Assembly (NCBI GenBank): GCA_900551645.1
Contig: URWP01000050.1
Span: 1-13,165, forward strand
Origin: an uncultured Bacteroides sp.
GTDB lineage: Bacteria; Bacteroidota; Bacteroidia; Bacteroidales; Bacteroidaceae
Length of the DNA stretch: 13,165 nucleotides
Direction: 5' to 3'
Position 1 is the stretch's first letter. Every line of letters starts with the position of its first letter. Of the stretch, positions 1 through 5,983 are shown in pieces. Under the pieces are notes generated by a model that saw only the letters and a list, made by a program, of their open reading frames with translations, did no database searches and was not told the DNA's origin. The position numbers were made by a program, and so were the translations under genes.

Positions 1-2
1 AT

Positions 3-32
3 ATTTATGACTTTTCTATAAAAGCCATAAAT
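3..32 (-). terminator. Hairpin terminator after mscS
   Basis: An inverted repeat begins about 10 bases past the mscS stop. ATTTATG (3-9) pairs with CATAAAT (26-32) and CTTTT (11-15) with AAAAG (20-24), around a 4-base loop. In minus-strand RNA the position between the arms is a G-U wobble, so the stem is continuous. The window edge cuts off whatever follows, so a U-tract cannot be judged. Confidence 0.5.
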
Positions 33-42
33 TAATGCATAG

Positions 43-915
43 TTAATCCTTGGCCTGATGTACAGTTAGTTGTGGGAATGGGAATCCGATTCCTTCCTTG
101 TTGAAAGTCTCATAAACGATGCGGTTCATGTCGAATACTACATCCCAGTAGTCACTGCTTTTAGTCCATACGCGTACCTTGATGTCTACGCTGCTGGCAG
201 ACAGAGATCCTAACCCAATGAACGGAGCCGGTGTTTGGAGGATTCGTTCATCAGCAGCGATAATGCGTTCCAGTACCGCTTTTACACGTTCGAAATCTTC
301 TCCATATTCTACTCCGAATACCCATTCTGCCCGTCGGGTTTCCTGTTTACTGTAGTTTACGATGGCATTGCTGCTCAAGGAACCGTTCGGAACATAGATA
401 ATTTTATTGTCTACCGTAGAGAGGATAGTGTGGAAAATCTGGATTTCCTTTACAGTACCGCTTGCATTCTGTCCATCAATATAGTCTCCTACCTTGAAAG
501 GTTTGAATACCAGGATAATCAGTCCACCGGCAAAGTTGGACAGATTTCCAGAGAGTGCCATACCAATAGCAACACCGGCAGAGGCAAGAATGGCTGCAAA
601 GCTGGTTGTTTCTACTCCCAGTTTGGCAATAATAGCAAATGCCAGAATCAGATTCAGTAGCAGGCTCAGCAGGCTTTTCAGGAAAGTCTGTACACTGATT
701 TCAAGTTTTCGTTTTTCCAGAATCTTTGATACCAGCCGGTTAATCTGTTTAATAATGAAACGACCGATGATATAAATAAGGATAGCTCCTAAAATACTTT
801 TACCAATCTCGATAGACCAGTCAGTCAGACGTTCAAACAAAGAGTCCCAGTCAACTTTGAACTTGGAAGAAGAAGATGCACTTAACAGTGCTGCATTCAA
901 AAGTGTCACTAACAT
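43..915 (-). CDS. mscS: Small-conductance mechanosensitive channel, MscS family
   Basis: This inner-membrane channel opens under membrane tension and releases solutes on hypo-osmotic shock. The 290 residues are close to the 286 of E. coli MscS. Visible parts in order are a hydrophobic/Ser-rich N terminus, TM1 around 34-56, TM2 around 78-98, and the pore-lining TM3 around 105-137. TM3 has the Gly/Ala-rich pattern AAILASAGVAIGMALSGN followed by LVFKPFKVGDYI. A soluble C-terminal beta and alpha/beta region completes the fold. The start is the first ATG of the frame. The gene lies 45 bp downstream of the yciO-like gene on the same strand with no terminator between them, so co-transcription is likely. 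Nothing suggests truncation. Confidence 0.93.
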   Translation of the reverse strand: MLVTLLNAALLSASSSSKFKVDWDSLFERLTDWSIEIGKSILGAILIYIIGRFIIKQINRLVSKILEKRKLEISVQTFLKSLLSLLLNLILAFAIIAKLGVETTSFAAILASAGVAIGMALSGNLSNFAGGLIILVFKPFKVGDYIDGQNASGTVKEIQIFHTILSTVDNKIIYVPNGSLSSNAIVNYSKQETRRAEWVFGVEYGEDFERVKAVLERIIAADERILQTPAPFIGLGSLSASSVDIKVRVWTKSSDYWDVVFDMNRIVYETFNKEGIGFPFPQLTVHQAKD

Positions 916-960
916 AAATTCAGTTAAAAAATAATAGTTATTATCTAGTTAAATAAATAA

Positions 961-1572
961 TTATTCGTCCAATATCCCTTTCCCTTGTCGGATCACTACC
1001 GGTTCGTCTTCAATACAGTTGATAACAGTTGAAGGAACTGTTCCTCCGATGCCTCCATCAATCACCAAGTCCACTTGATCACCGAATTTCTCGTCTATCA
1101 GTTCCGGGTCGGTGATGTATTCGATATCTTCATTTTCACCTAGCGGAAGTGTTGTTGTCAGAATCGGTGCATCCAATAGCTGACATATTTCCCGGATGAT
1201 GTTATTGTCCGGTACACGGATACCCACTTCTTTCCGGTTCCGGAAAATTTTGGGTAAGCGGCTGTCGGCTGCCAGAATGAATGTAAAAGGACCGGGCAAG
1301 TTCCGTTTCATCAGTTTGAATGTGGCGTTATTAACGCGGGCATATTCGCTGATGTTGCTTAAGTCATAACAAATAATCGATAAATTATGTTTACGGGGGT
1401 CGATATTTTTTAGTTTGCAGATACGTTCAATGGGACGTTCTTTCAGAGCATGGCATCCGATAGCATACATGGTATCAGTAGGGTAGATAATGATTCCACC
1501 GTCGTTCAATATGTCTACGATGCGTTGCAAATCGTTAGGGTTGTTGTTTTTATTGTATAATCGTTGTATCAT
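961..1572 (-). CDS. YciO/Sua5/YrdC-family protein (threonylcarbamoyl-AMP synthase-like)
   Basis: This is a 203-residue single YrdC-type domain. Sua5/TsaC members make threonylcarbamoyl-adenylate from threonine, bicarbonate and ATP for tRNA t6A37. The nucleotide/RNA-binding pocket is recognisable: YPTDTMYAIGC at 30-40, a basic patch KLKNIDPRKHNLSIIC at 53-68, PGPFTFIL at 93-100 and PSTVI at 180-184. The length and the ERIC-KL...HN-S---C pattern resemble E. coli YciO (about 206 aa) more than full-length Sua5, because the extra C-terminal Sua5 domain is absent. YciO-type proteins are not proven to replace TsaC, so t6A function is an inference. It probably forms an operon with mscS downstream. 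Confidence 0.88.
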   Translation of the reverse strand: MIQRLYNKNNNPNDLQRIVDILNDGGIIIYPTDTMYAIGCHALKERPIERICKLKNIDPRKHNLSIICYDLSNISEYARVNNATFKLMKRNLPGPFTFILAADSRLPKIFRNRKEVGIRVPDNNIIREICQLLDAPILTTTLPLGENEDIEYITDPELIDEKFGDQVDLVIDGGIGGTVPSTVINCIEDEPVVIRQGKGILDE

Positions 1573-1580
1573 GTGAGGCT

Positions 1581-1605
1581 ATTGTCGGGATATGACCCGA
1601 ACAAT
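1581..1605 (-). promoter_or_regulatory. Inverted repeat in the yciO-like leader
   Basis: ATTGTCGGG (1581-1589) pairs with CCCGAACAAT (1596-1605) through nine pairs with one bulged base and a 6-base loop. It lies between the predicted -7 box and the start codon, 8 bases from the ATG. It could be an RNA hairpin that hides the translation start, or a DNA operator. With the start site predicted near 1602, the outermost pairs might not be transcribed. Confidence 0.35.
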
Positions 1606-1607
1606 CG

Positions 1608-1615
1608 CAAAAATA
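1608..1615 (-). promoter_or_regulatory. Predicted -7 box for the yciO-like/mscS unit
   Basis: On the minus strand the sequence reads TATTTTTG, matching the Bacteroidetes -7 consensus TAnnTTTG, 36 bases upstream of the ATG. No clear TTTG -33 element is seen at 19-21 bases, so this is a moderate call. There is no obvious terminator after the helicase, so read-through from it is also possible. Confidence 0.4.
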
Positions 1616-1650
1616 CAAAAAAGATATGAACCCGAATGTAGAACAGTTGC

Positions 1651-3645
1651 TTATTTCCGTTTCTTCAGTTCTTTGGCTATCTGTCGGTGAATAGTTGCTT
1701 CTGCCGTTTTTCCACTTTTTTCCAATGCTTCGGCAAAATAACCGTGTGCACCTGCATGCTGAGGCTTCAGGCTGGTTGCTTTATCCAAGTCTGCCATAGC
1801 TTCTTCCAGTCTGTCTCTGAACAGATACAGTTTTCCCCGGTTGTAGACAGCCTTGAATTCGTTGGGGCGCTGTCGGACTGCTTCGTTCAGGCAGGCTTCG
1901 GCCTCGTCTATCCGGTCTTCATCGAACAGAGTGACTCCTTTGCGTATCCATGCTTCGGTATATTCCGGATAAAGTTCGATGGCTTTATCGAAATTGGCGA
2001 TAGCGGCCCGTGCATCATGTGCCTTGAGGATACATTCATTTCCCATCAGATAGTATTCGTGTGCATATTTTTTCAGACTTTCCTGCTGCTCCCTGAGTTG
2101 TTCTTTTAACAGCTTGTTTTCTTCTTTCAATTTGCGGATAATTCCTAGCTTCTTTCTGATAAACCTCTGTATCAAAGGCTTCTCTATATCGTACCGGCTG
2201 TGGATTGCTTTAAAGAAACTGTTCAGAAAAGTATGAAAGTCCATGCTGTCGAAAGCTTTGACAGCTGCGATATACTGTTCGTCTGCCTGGGCCTGTTTCA
2301 GTGCCCGTTCTACAGCTTGGCTGTCGTTGAACCGCTGTGAGAAGGCGACTATTTCCGGTCGTACAAAAATGTCGGAACGGTTGATTTCCCGCTTTAGCTG
2401 GATACCTTCCAGTGAAGTACAGCGGCTCAATGCTACATAGGCTTGTCCACCGGCAAATACCCCTCCGGTAAAGTCGATGACTACCCGGTGGAAAGTCAGC
2501 CCTTGGCTTTTATGCACAGTGATGGCCCAAGCCAGTCGTATCGGATATTGGGTGAAAGTTCCCAGTTCCTCTTCTTCGATTTTCTTTTCTTCTTCATTGT
2601 ACCGATAGCGTACGTTGCTCCAGCTTTCCCGTTCTACTTCGTATTCTGCCCCGTTTTCCGTACGTATATAAAGTGTTTCTTGGTCAGTGATGCCCACGAT
2701 GGTTCCGATGGTTCCGTTTACCCATCGTTTTTCGGGGTCGTTCTTGATAAAGATAATCTGAGCACCGGGCTTGACTACCAGTTCCATCAGAGTCGGCAAG
2801 CTGTTTTCAGGGAATTCACCATGTATTTCTCCTTTTAATGTGACCGGTTCTTCCTTTAGTTTGGCCAGTTGCTGTTCGTTGATGTAGTCTACTGTATCTC
2901 TTCGGGTAGCCAGCGTGATATACAGGTCGTTTTCGTTTTGATGGACAGAACTTTGGCAACGTGTATTCAGCAGCAGGAGGTCTCTGTTCTGTACGGTGTT
3001 GGTTCGGATGCGGTTCAAGATATTGATGAATACTTCGTCTGTCTGGCGGTAAACTTTAGTCAGTTCAATGGCTACCAGTTCCATTTGTTGGAAGACAGCT
3101 GCCGAAAAGAAAAACGGGTTCGGATAGAATTTGTTTAGAATTTCCCGTTCTTCATTCTTGACTACGGGCTCCAGTTGGAAAATGTCTCCTACCAGTAATA
3201 CCTGTTTTCCTCCGAAAGGTTCACGCATGTTTTTAGAGTAAGTACGCAGAATCTTATCTATGAAATCGATAATATCGGCGCGTACCATCGATATTTCGTC
3301 AATAATGACCAGTTCCAGGTTCTGGATAAGTTTCCGATGATTGGAAGTGTACTTCAGGAAGTCATAGAGTTTGCTTCCTTGAAATCTTGGATCATTGGGT
3401 AAAAGAGGATGGAAGGGGAGCTTGAAAAAGCTATGCAGAGTACTTCCTCCGGCATTGATGGCTGCAATTCCAGTCGGTGCCAGAACCACGTATTTTTTCT
3501 TGGTTACCTGGCAGACATGTTTCAGAAAGGTAGATTTTCCGGTTCCTGCTTTTCCGGTAAGGAAAACAGACTGCCGGGTATATTGAATCAGTTTCAGCGC
3601 ATTCTGAAATTCTGGATTATCCGTGTCGATGGAAGTATGTGTCAT
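1651..3645 (-). CDS. Pif1-like superfamily 1B helicase with C-terminal TPR repeats
   Basis: This 664-residue protein has an SF1B (Pif1/RecD-like) DNA helicase core. Walker A is GKAGTGKST at 31-39, motif Ia is VVLAPTGIAA at 53-62, Walker B is IIDEISMV at 114-121, and motif III is GGKQVLLVGDIFQLEPV at 145-161. Near the end of the core are AITVHKSQGLTF (374-385) and YVALSRC (403-409). A charged coiled-coil stretch spans about 500-530. About three TPR units follow (530-631), with a final helical pair to 664. Pif1 helicases unwind 5'-to-3', including at G-quadruplexes and stalled forks; this activity is inferred from the motifs. The TPR tail suggests protein-partner docking. The start ATG (3645) follows a -7 box at 3666-3673. 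Confidence 0.9.
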   Translation of the reverse strand: MTHTSIDTDNPEFQNALKLIQYTRQSVFLTGKAGTGKSTFLKHVCQVTKKKYVVLAPTGIAAINAGGSTLHSFFKLPFHPLLPNDPRFQGSKLYDFLKYTSNHRKLIQNLELVIIDEISMVRADIIDFIDKILRTYSKNMREPFGGKQVLLVGDIFQLEPVVKNEEREILNKFYPNPFFFSAAVFQQMELVAIELTKVYRQTDEVFINILNRIRTNTVQNRDLLLLNTRCQSSVHQNENDLYITLATRRDTVDYINEQQLAKLKEEPVTLKGEIHGEFPENSLPTLMELVVKPGAQIIFIKNDPEKRWVNGTIGTIVGITDQETLYIRTENGAEYEVERESWSNVRYRYNEEEKKIEEEELGTFTQYPIRLAWAITVHKSQGLTFHRVVIDFTGGVFAGGQAYVALSRCTSLEGIQLKREINRSDIFVRPEIVAFSQRFNDSQAVERALKQAQADEQYIAAVKAFDSMDFHTFLNSFFKAIHSRYDIEKPLIQRFIRKKLGIIRKLKEENKLLKEQLREQQESLKKYAHEYYLMGNECILKAHDARAAIANFDKAIELYPEYTEAWIRKGVTLFDEDRIDEAEACLNEAVRQRPNEFKAVYNRGKLYLFRDRLEEAMADLDKATSLKPQHAGAHGYFAEALEKSGKTAEATIHRQIAKELKKRK

Positions 3646-3665
3646 AAAAATCAGGTAAAGTTTAG

Positions 3666-3673
3666 CAAAAATA
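3666..3673 (-). promoter_or_regulatory. Predicted -7 box for the helicase gene
   Basis: The minus strand reads TATTTTTG (TAnnTTTG class), about 20 bases upstream of the helicase ATG. The -33 position (about 3693-3696) reads TTTT and falls inside the terminator of the upstream small gene, so the terminator and promoter would overlap physically. Confidence 0.45.
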
Positions 3674-3691
3674 CGAATAAACGGGCAATAA

Positions 3692-3721
3692 AAAAAGCGG
3701 TTACATACATAACCGCTTTTT
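3692..3721 (-). terminator. Rho-independent terminator of small gene 1
   Basis: AAAAAGCGGTTA (3692-3703) pairs perfectly with TAACCGCTTTTT (3710-3721) around a 6-base loop. In minus-strand RNA the stem runs into a U-tract. It lies 76 bases past the stop codon of the 34-aa gene and just before the helicase promoter, so it separates the two genes. The A/T-flanked stem could also act in the plus direction. Confidence 0.8.
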
Positions 3722-3797
3722 AGTGAGAGTATGAGAAGCCTCTCGGCATTTATCAGATTCTTTTTTTCTTATTAGCCTTTACTGAAGCAAACTCAGC

Positions 3798-3902
3798 TCA
3801 GAACGTTTCTTTTTTACCCAAATTGTCATTGAGCATTACATAACCCCAGATCATCGGATCTGCGTTAGCGATTCTGTTAAAAATCTTTTTTACCTTTTTC
3901 AT
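3798..3902 (-). CDS. Small cationic protein, copy 1 (34 aa), unknown function
   Basis: I do not recognise a named family. The peptide starts MKKVKKIFNRIA, an amphipathic and strongly basic stretch. It continues with the core NADPMIWGYVMLND (13-26), shared exactly with a 30-aa paralogue encoded 450 bp upstream, and ends in a short polar tail GKKETF. Across the core, four codons differ between the copies (Ile, Tyr, Leu, Asn) and all four changes are synonymous, which argues for real translation. No signal peptide or full membrane span is visible. The ATG at 3902 has AAAGGA about 8 bases upstream. The frame is open back to an ATG at 3980 (60 aa), but the paralogue has an in-frame stop there, so the short form is preferred. 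Promoter, FNR-like site and terminator are its own. Confidence 0.8.
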   Translation of the reverse strand: MKKVKKIFNRIANADPMIWGYVMLNDNLGKKETF

Positions 3903-4059
3903 AACTGTTATCCTTTCTTTTTTAATACCTGAAAAACTTGTTTTTGTTCTTGGTGGTTCTTCACGAATGACCTTGAACATTCTTTTTTACCTTAATACCT
4001 TTTATTTAAACCTTTTTCTATTCGTTAAGTCTAGTCTTTGTTTCTCCTTGTTGACGATG

Positions 4060-4067
4060 CAAATATA
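4060..4067 (-). promoter_or_regulatory. -7 box of small gene 1
   Basis: The minus strand reads TATATTTG then CATCG, a perfect TAnnTTTG match. The same TATrTTTGCATCG string occurs at the paralogous promoter (4593-4600). Transcription would start near 4054, giving a leader of about 150 nt. No TTTG is present at the usual -33 spacing. Confidence 0.7.
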
Positions 4068-4087
4068 CGGATTTCCTCTATATCGGG

Positions 4088-4102
4088 TATGTTTTGCAGC
4101 AT
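4088..4102 (-). promoter_or_regulatory. Conserved 15-mer upstream of small gene 1 promoter
   Basis: The minus strand reads ATGCTGCAAAACATA, ending exactly 20 bases before the -7 box, where the -33 element is normally found. The paralogous promoter has ATGCTGAAAAACATA at the same distance, one mismatch in 15. It may be a variant -33/UP element or a second regulator site. Confidence 0.55.
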
Positions 4103-4127
4103 AAACTTTGATTTAGGATCGTTTTTA

Positions 4128-4141
4128 TTGATATAAATCAA
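4128..4141. promoter_or_regulatory. FNR-like palindrome upstream of small gene 1
   Basis: TTGATATAAATCAA is a perfect match to the FNR-class consensus TTGAT-N4-ATCAA. Its centre (4134.5) is 67.5 bp upstream of the first base of the -7 box at 4067, or about -80 from the predicted start, which is a class I activator position for CRP/FNR proteins. An equivalent site lies at exactly the same spacing before small gene 2. Which Bacteroidales CRP/FNR-family protein binds is unknown. Confidence 0.65.
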
Positions 4142-4255
4142 AAATAATTGCTATAGTTTTGCGTTTGGTGAGTGAAATTGAAATTAAAATGAAATGTTTG
4201 TTTTACATAATGTTTGTTGATATGCGTTTTTGCTTTCTTGTGTAAGGAAATAAAA
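4142..4255. other. AT-rich spacer between the two small-gene units
   Basis: This stretch of about 114 bp lies between the FNR-like site of unit 1 and the terminator of unit 2. I find no ORF or convincing hairpin. A plus-strand TAGTTTTG (4154-4161) fits the -7 consensus but lacks a partner at the right spacing. Confidence 0.4.
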
Positions 4256-4280
4256 AAAGCGGCCTGTTATAGGTCGCTTT
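4256..4280 (-). terminator. Rho-independent terminator of small gene 2
   Basis: AAAGCGGCCT (4256-4265) opposes AGGTCGCTTT (4271-4280) with a 5-base loop. In minus-strand RNA one A-C mismatch interrupts the stem, which is followed by a run of seven U (4258-4252). It lies about 70 bases after the 30-aa gene, a 3' UTR nearly as long as that of copy 1. Confidence 0.72.
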
Positions 4281-4292
4281 GTTATTACCTAA

Positions 4293-4306
4293 AAACCTTT
4301 TGGTTT
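4293..4306 (-). other. Small hairpin in the 3' UTR of small gene 2
   Basis: AAACC (4293-4297) and GGTTT (4302-4306) form a 5-bp stem around a 4-base loop, between the stop codon and the terminator. It may be part of a structured 3' UTR. I see no counterpart in unit 1. Confidence 0.3.
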
Positions 4307-4351
4307 GTCTTTTCGAATCTTAACTGATCCGAACGCTTCCCGATGGGTAGG

Positions 4352-4444
4352 TTACTTGCTCAATTTGTCGTTAAGCATTACGTAACCCCAAATCATCGGA
4401 TCTGCGTTTGAAATCTTCTTGAAAATACTTTTTACCTTTTTCAT
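4352..4444 (-). CDS. Small cationic protein, copy 2 (30 aa), unknown function
   Basis: This is a paralogue of the 34-aa protein at 3798-3902, 24 of 30 residues identical. It has the basic N terminus MKKVKSIFKKIS, the invariant core NADPMIWGYVMLND at 13-26, and the tail KLSK ending in TAA. It lacks the last four residues of copy 1. Upstream in frame is a TAA with no ATG after it, so the ATG at 4444 is the only possible ATG start. GAAAGGG lies about 9 bases upstream, and the sequence GAAAGGrTAACArTT before the ATG is shared with copy 1. An amphipathic helix followed by a Trp-containing hydrophobic patch would fit membrane-surface or protein binding, but this is inference. It is encoded divergently from the SPFH operon. 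Confidence 0.8.
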   Translation of the reverse strand: MKKVKSIFKKISNADPMIWGYVMLNDKLSK

Positions 4445-4553
4445 AATTGTTACCCTTTCTTCATTTAATTAATACCTAAGTCTAATTTTTGCTTTTTTCT
4501 AGGCGATCCTCCCGGATGGCTTCGAATCTTTGTTATCTTTTTATCCTTAAAGC

Positions 4554-4571
4554 GGTTCTTGTTTCAGAACC
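4554..4571 (-). other. Leader hairpin of small gene 2
   Basis: GGTTCT (4554-4559) and AGAACC (4566-4571) form a perfect 6-bp stem with a 6-base loop, near the 5' end of the predicted leader of about 143 nt. Nothing equivalent is clear in the leader of copy 1. Confidence 0.35.
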
Positions 4572-4592
4572 TGTTGTTCATTGATTTCGATG

Positions 4593-4600
4593 CAAACATA
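4593..4600 (-). promoter_or_regulatory. -7 box of small gene 2
   Basis: The minus strand reads TATGTTTG then CATCG, matching TAnnTTTG and the paralogous promoter at 4060-4067. The predicted start is near 4587. A standard TTTG at -33 is absent here too. Confidence 0.7.
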
Positions 4601-4620
4601 GCGCCTTTTTTGATACGAAA

Positions 4621-4635
4621 TATGTTTTTCAGCAT
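4621..4635 (-). promoter_or_regulatory. Conserved 15-mer upstream of small gene 2 promoter
   Basis: The minus strand reads ATGCTGAAAAACATA, 20 bases upstream of the -7 box, the same spacing and nearly the same sequence as at 4088-4102. The intervening 20 bases are not conserved, so the element has been kept while its surroundings drifted. Confidence 0.55.
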
Positions 4636-4660
4636 GTTTTTTCGCTTTTATGCCCTTTTA

Positions 4661-4674
4661 TTGATATATATCAA
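4661..4674. promoter_or_regulatory. FNR-like palindrome between small gene 2 and the SPFH operon
   Basis: TTGATATATATCAA is a perfect 14-bp palindrome that fits TTGAT-N4-ATCAA. It is centred 67.5 bp upstream of the -7 box at 4600, the same spacing as in unit 1. It also lies about 124 bp upstream of the predicted SPFH start site, so an effect on that operon cannot be excluded, but the matched spacing ties it to the small gene. Confidence 0.68.
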
Positions 4675-4754
4675 CAAATAAGATTTTGAAAAGAACTTTG
4701 GTATGGAAATACGGACAAAGTGTCAGTTCTATGTTGTCAAACATAAAGGACAAC

Positions 4755-4786
4755 TTGTCATCATGTTGTATTGTTTTATATATTTG
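4755..4786 (+). promoter_or_regulatory. Promoter of the SPFH operon
   Basis: TTG at 4755-4757 and TATATTTG at 4779-4786 are separated by 21 bases, matching the Bacteroidetes TTTG-N19-21-TAnnTTTG pattern. Transcription would start near 4792. This lies inside the in-frame extension that begins at 4686, so the true start codon must be downstream, at 4818. Confidence 0.65.
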
Positions 4787-4817
4787 TGATATTAAAATAA
4801 TATCAAACTATAAGCAT

Positions 4818-5759
4818 ATGGAAGAACGTGAATTTGAATTTAAAGGAATGGTTATCAATGGATTCGTAATGATTTCTGTTATTCTTATCCTAACAGTTGT
4901 CTTTATTTTTACTTTTTTTATGAGAGAAGAACTGGGGATAGCTGCCTATGTGATTGGAATTGTTGGAATTGTCTTTACTTTCTTTCTCTGGCCGGGAATT
5001 ATCCAGCTGGAGCCGAATGAAGCGCGTGCCATGGTTTTTTTCGGTACTTATAAGGGAACGTTCAGAAGAACCGGACTTTTCTGGATTAACCCGTTCATGA
5101 CTGCTAAAAAACTTTCTTTACGTGCTCGTAATCTGAATGTTGACCCGATTAAAGTCAATGATAAGGTAGGAAATCCGATTCTGATAGGTCTGGTGTTGGT
5201 TTGGAAACTGAAAGATACTTATAAGGCTTTGTTTGAAATTGACTCGCAGACCATGGCCAGCAAGCCGAACGAGGTAGGTACTTCGTTGGCAGGCCGGATG
5301 AAAGCATTCGAAGATTTCGTTCGTGTACAGAGCGATGCGGCTTTACGTCAGGTAGCAGGACTCTATGCCTACGACAATAACGAAGGAGGAGAGGATGAAC
5401 TGACCTTACGGAACGGTGGCGATGAAGTGAACGATCAACTGGTTCAGAAATTGAATGAGCGTTTGGCTATGGCTGGTATGGAGGTAGTAGAAGCCCGCAT
5501 CAATTATTTAGCGTATGCGCCCGAGATTGCTGCCGTCATGTTGCGCCGTCAGCAGGCCAGTGCCATTATCAGTGCGCGAGAGAAGATAGTAGAAGGAGCG
5601 GTGTCGATGGTGAAGATGGCGTTGGACCGTTTGGATTCGGACGATATTGTCGAGTTGGATGAAGAAAAGAAAGCAGCTATGGTGAGCAACCTGCTGGTGG
5701 TACTTTGTGCCGATGAGCCGGCACAGCCGGTTATCAATTCCGGTACCTTGAATCATTAA
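4818..5759 (+). CDS. SPFH/Band 7 (prohibitin-like) membrane protein
   Basis: The protein has 313 residues from the chosen ATG. Two hydrophobic segments (about 12-34 and 40-60) anchor it. An SPFH/Band 7 domain follows from about 62, with the typical entry L-PNEA-A-VFFG-YKGT-R--GLFW-NPF and an EARI-YLAYAPEIA-VMLRRQQA helix at 225-247. SPFH proteins form membrane microdomain scaffolds or oligomeric cages; a specific partner is not evident. An ATG at 4686 is in frame but lies upstream of the predicted promoter, and the 44 extra residues do not look like SPFH sequence. It is the first gene of a three-gene operon, with 23 bp to the ribbon-helix-helix gene. Confidence 0.9.
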   Translation: MEEREFEFKGMVINGFVMISVILILTVVFIFTFFMREELGIAAYVIGIVGIVFTFFLWPGIIQLEPNEARAMVFFGTYKGTFRRTGLFWINPFMTAKKLSLRARNLNVDPIKVNDKVGNPILIGLVLVWKLKDTYKALFEIDSQTMASKPNEVGTSLAGRMKAFEDFVRVQSDAALRQVAGLYAYDNNEGGEDELTLRNGGDEVNDQLVQKLNERLAMAGMEVVEARINYLAYAPEIAAVMLRRQQASAIISAREKIVEGAVSMVKMALDRLDSDDIVELDEEKKAAMVSNLLVVLCADEPAQPVINSGTLNH

Positions 5760-5782
5760 TCAGGCTGTAAAAGCGGAATGAG

Positions 5783-5983
5783 ATGGCTAAGAAGGAGGTA
5801 ACAAAAAGTTTTGTGCTTCGGATAGACGCCGAAATGATGGATGCCGTAGAAGCGTGGGCTGCCGACGAATTCCGTTCTACCAACGGTCAGCTTCAATGGA
5901 TTATCGCTGAGGCGCTGAAGAAAAGGAAGAAAACAAAAGCCAAACCGGAAACGGAGGATGGCGGGAAGGAGGAAAGTGTATGA
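5783..5983 (+). CDS. Arc-like ribbon-helix-helix protein
   Basis: This is a 66-residue protein. A beta strand (KSFVLRID, 8-15) is followed by two helices (AEMMDAVEAWAADEF and TNGQLQWIIAEALKKRKK). That is the pattern of MetJ/Arc ribbon-helix-helix DNA-binding domains, in which strands of a dimer insert into the major groove. The tail (about 50-66) is charged and disordered. It follows the SPFH gene and overlaps the next gene by 4 bp (ATGA), so translation is likely coupled. An autoregulatory role is possible but unproven; an adaptor role for SPFH assemblies is another option. Confidence 0.85.
   Translation: MAKKEVTKSFVLRIDAEMMDAVEAWAADEFRSTNGQLQWIIAEALKKRKKTKAKPETEDGGKEESV

Noticed and set aside
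3903..3980. N-terminal extension of small protein 1 to 60 aa, starting at an ATG at 3980
   Set aside because: The paralogue has an in-frame stop in the corresponding leader and no ATG, and the shared sequence before the inner ATG looks like a ribosome site. The extra residues have no counterpart.
4154..4161. Plus-strand TAGTTTTG as a promoter for an antisense or small RNA beside the FNR-like site
   Set aside because: No -33 partner at 19-21 bp, no ORF and no plus-strand terminator with a U-tract follow it.
4450..4464. Four-codon upstream ORF (Met-Lys-Lys-Gly-stop) just before small gene 2
   Set aside because: The matching position in unit 1 has no ATG, so it is not conserved and is probably chance.
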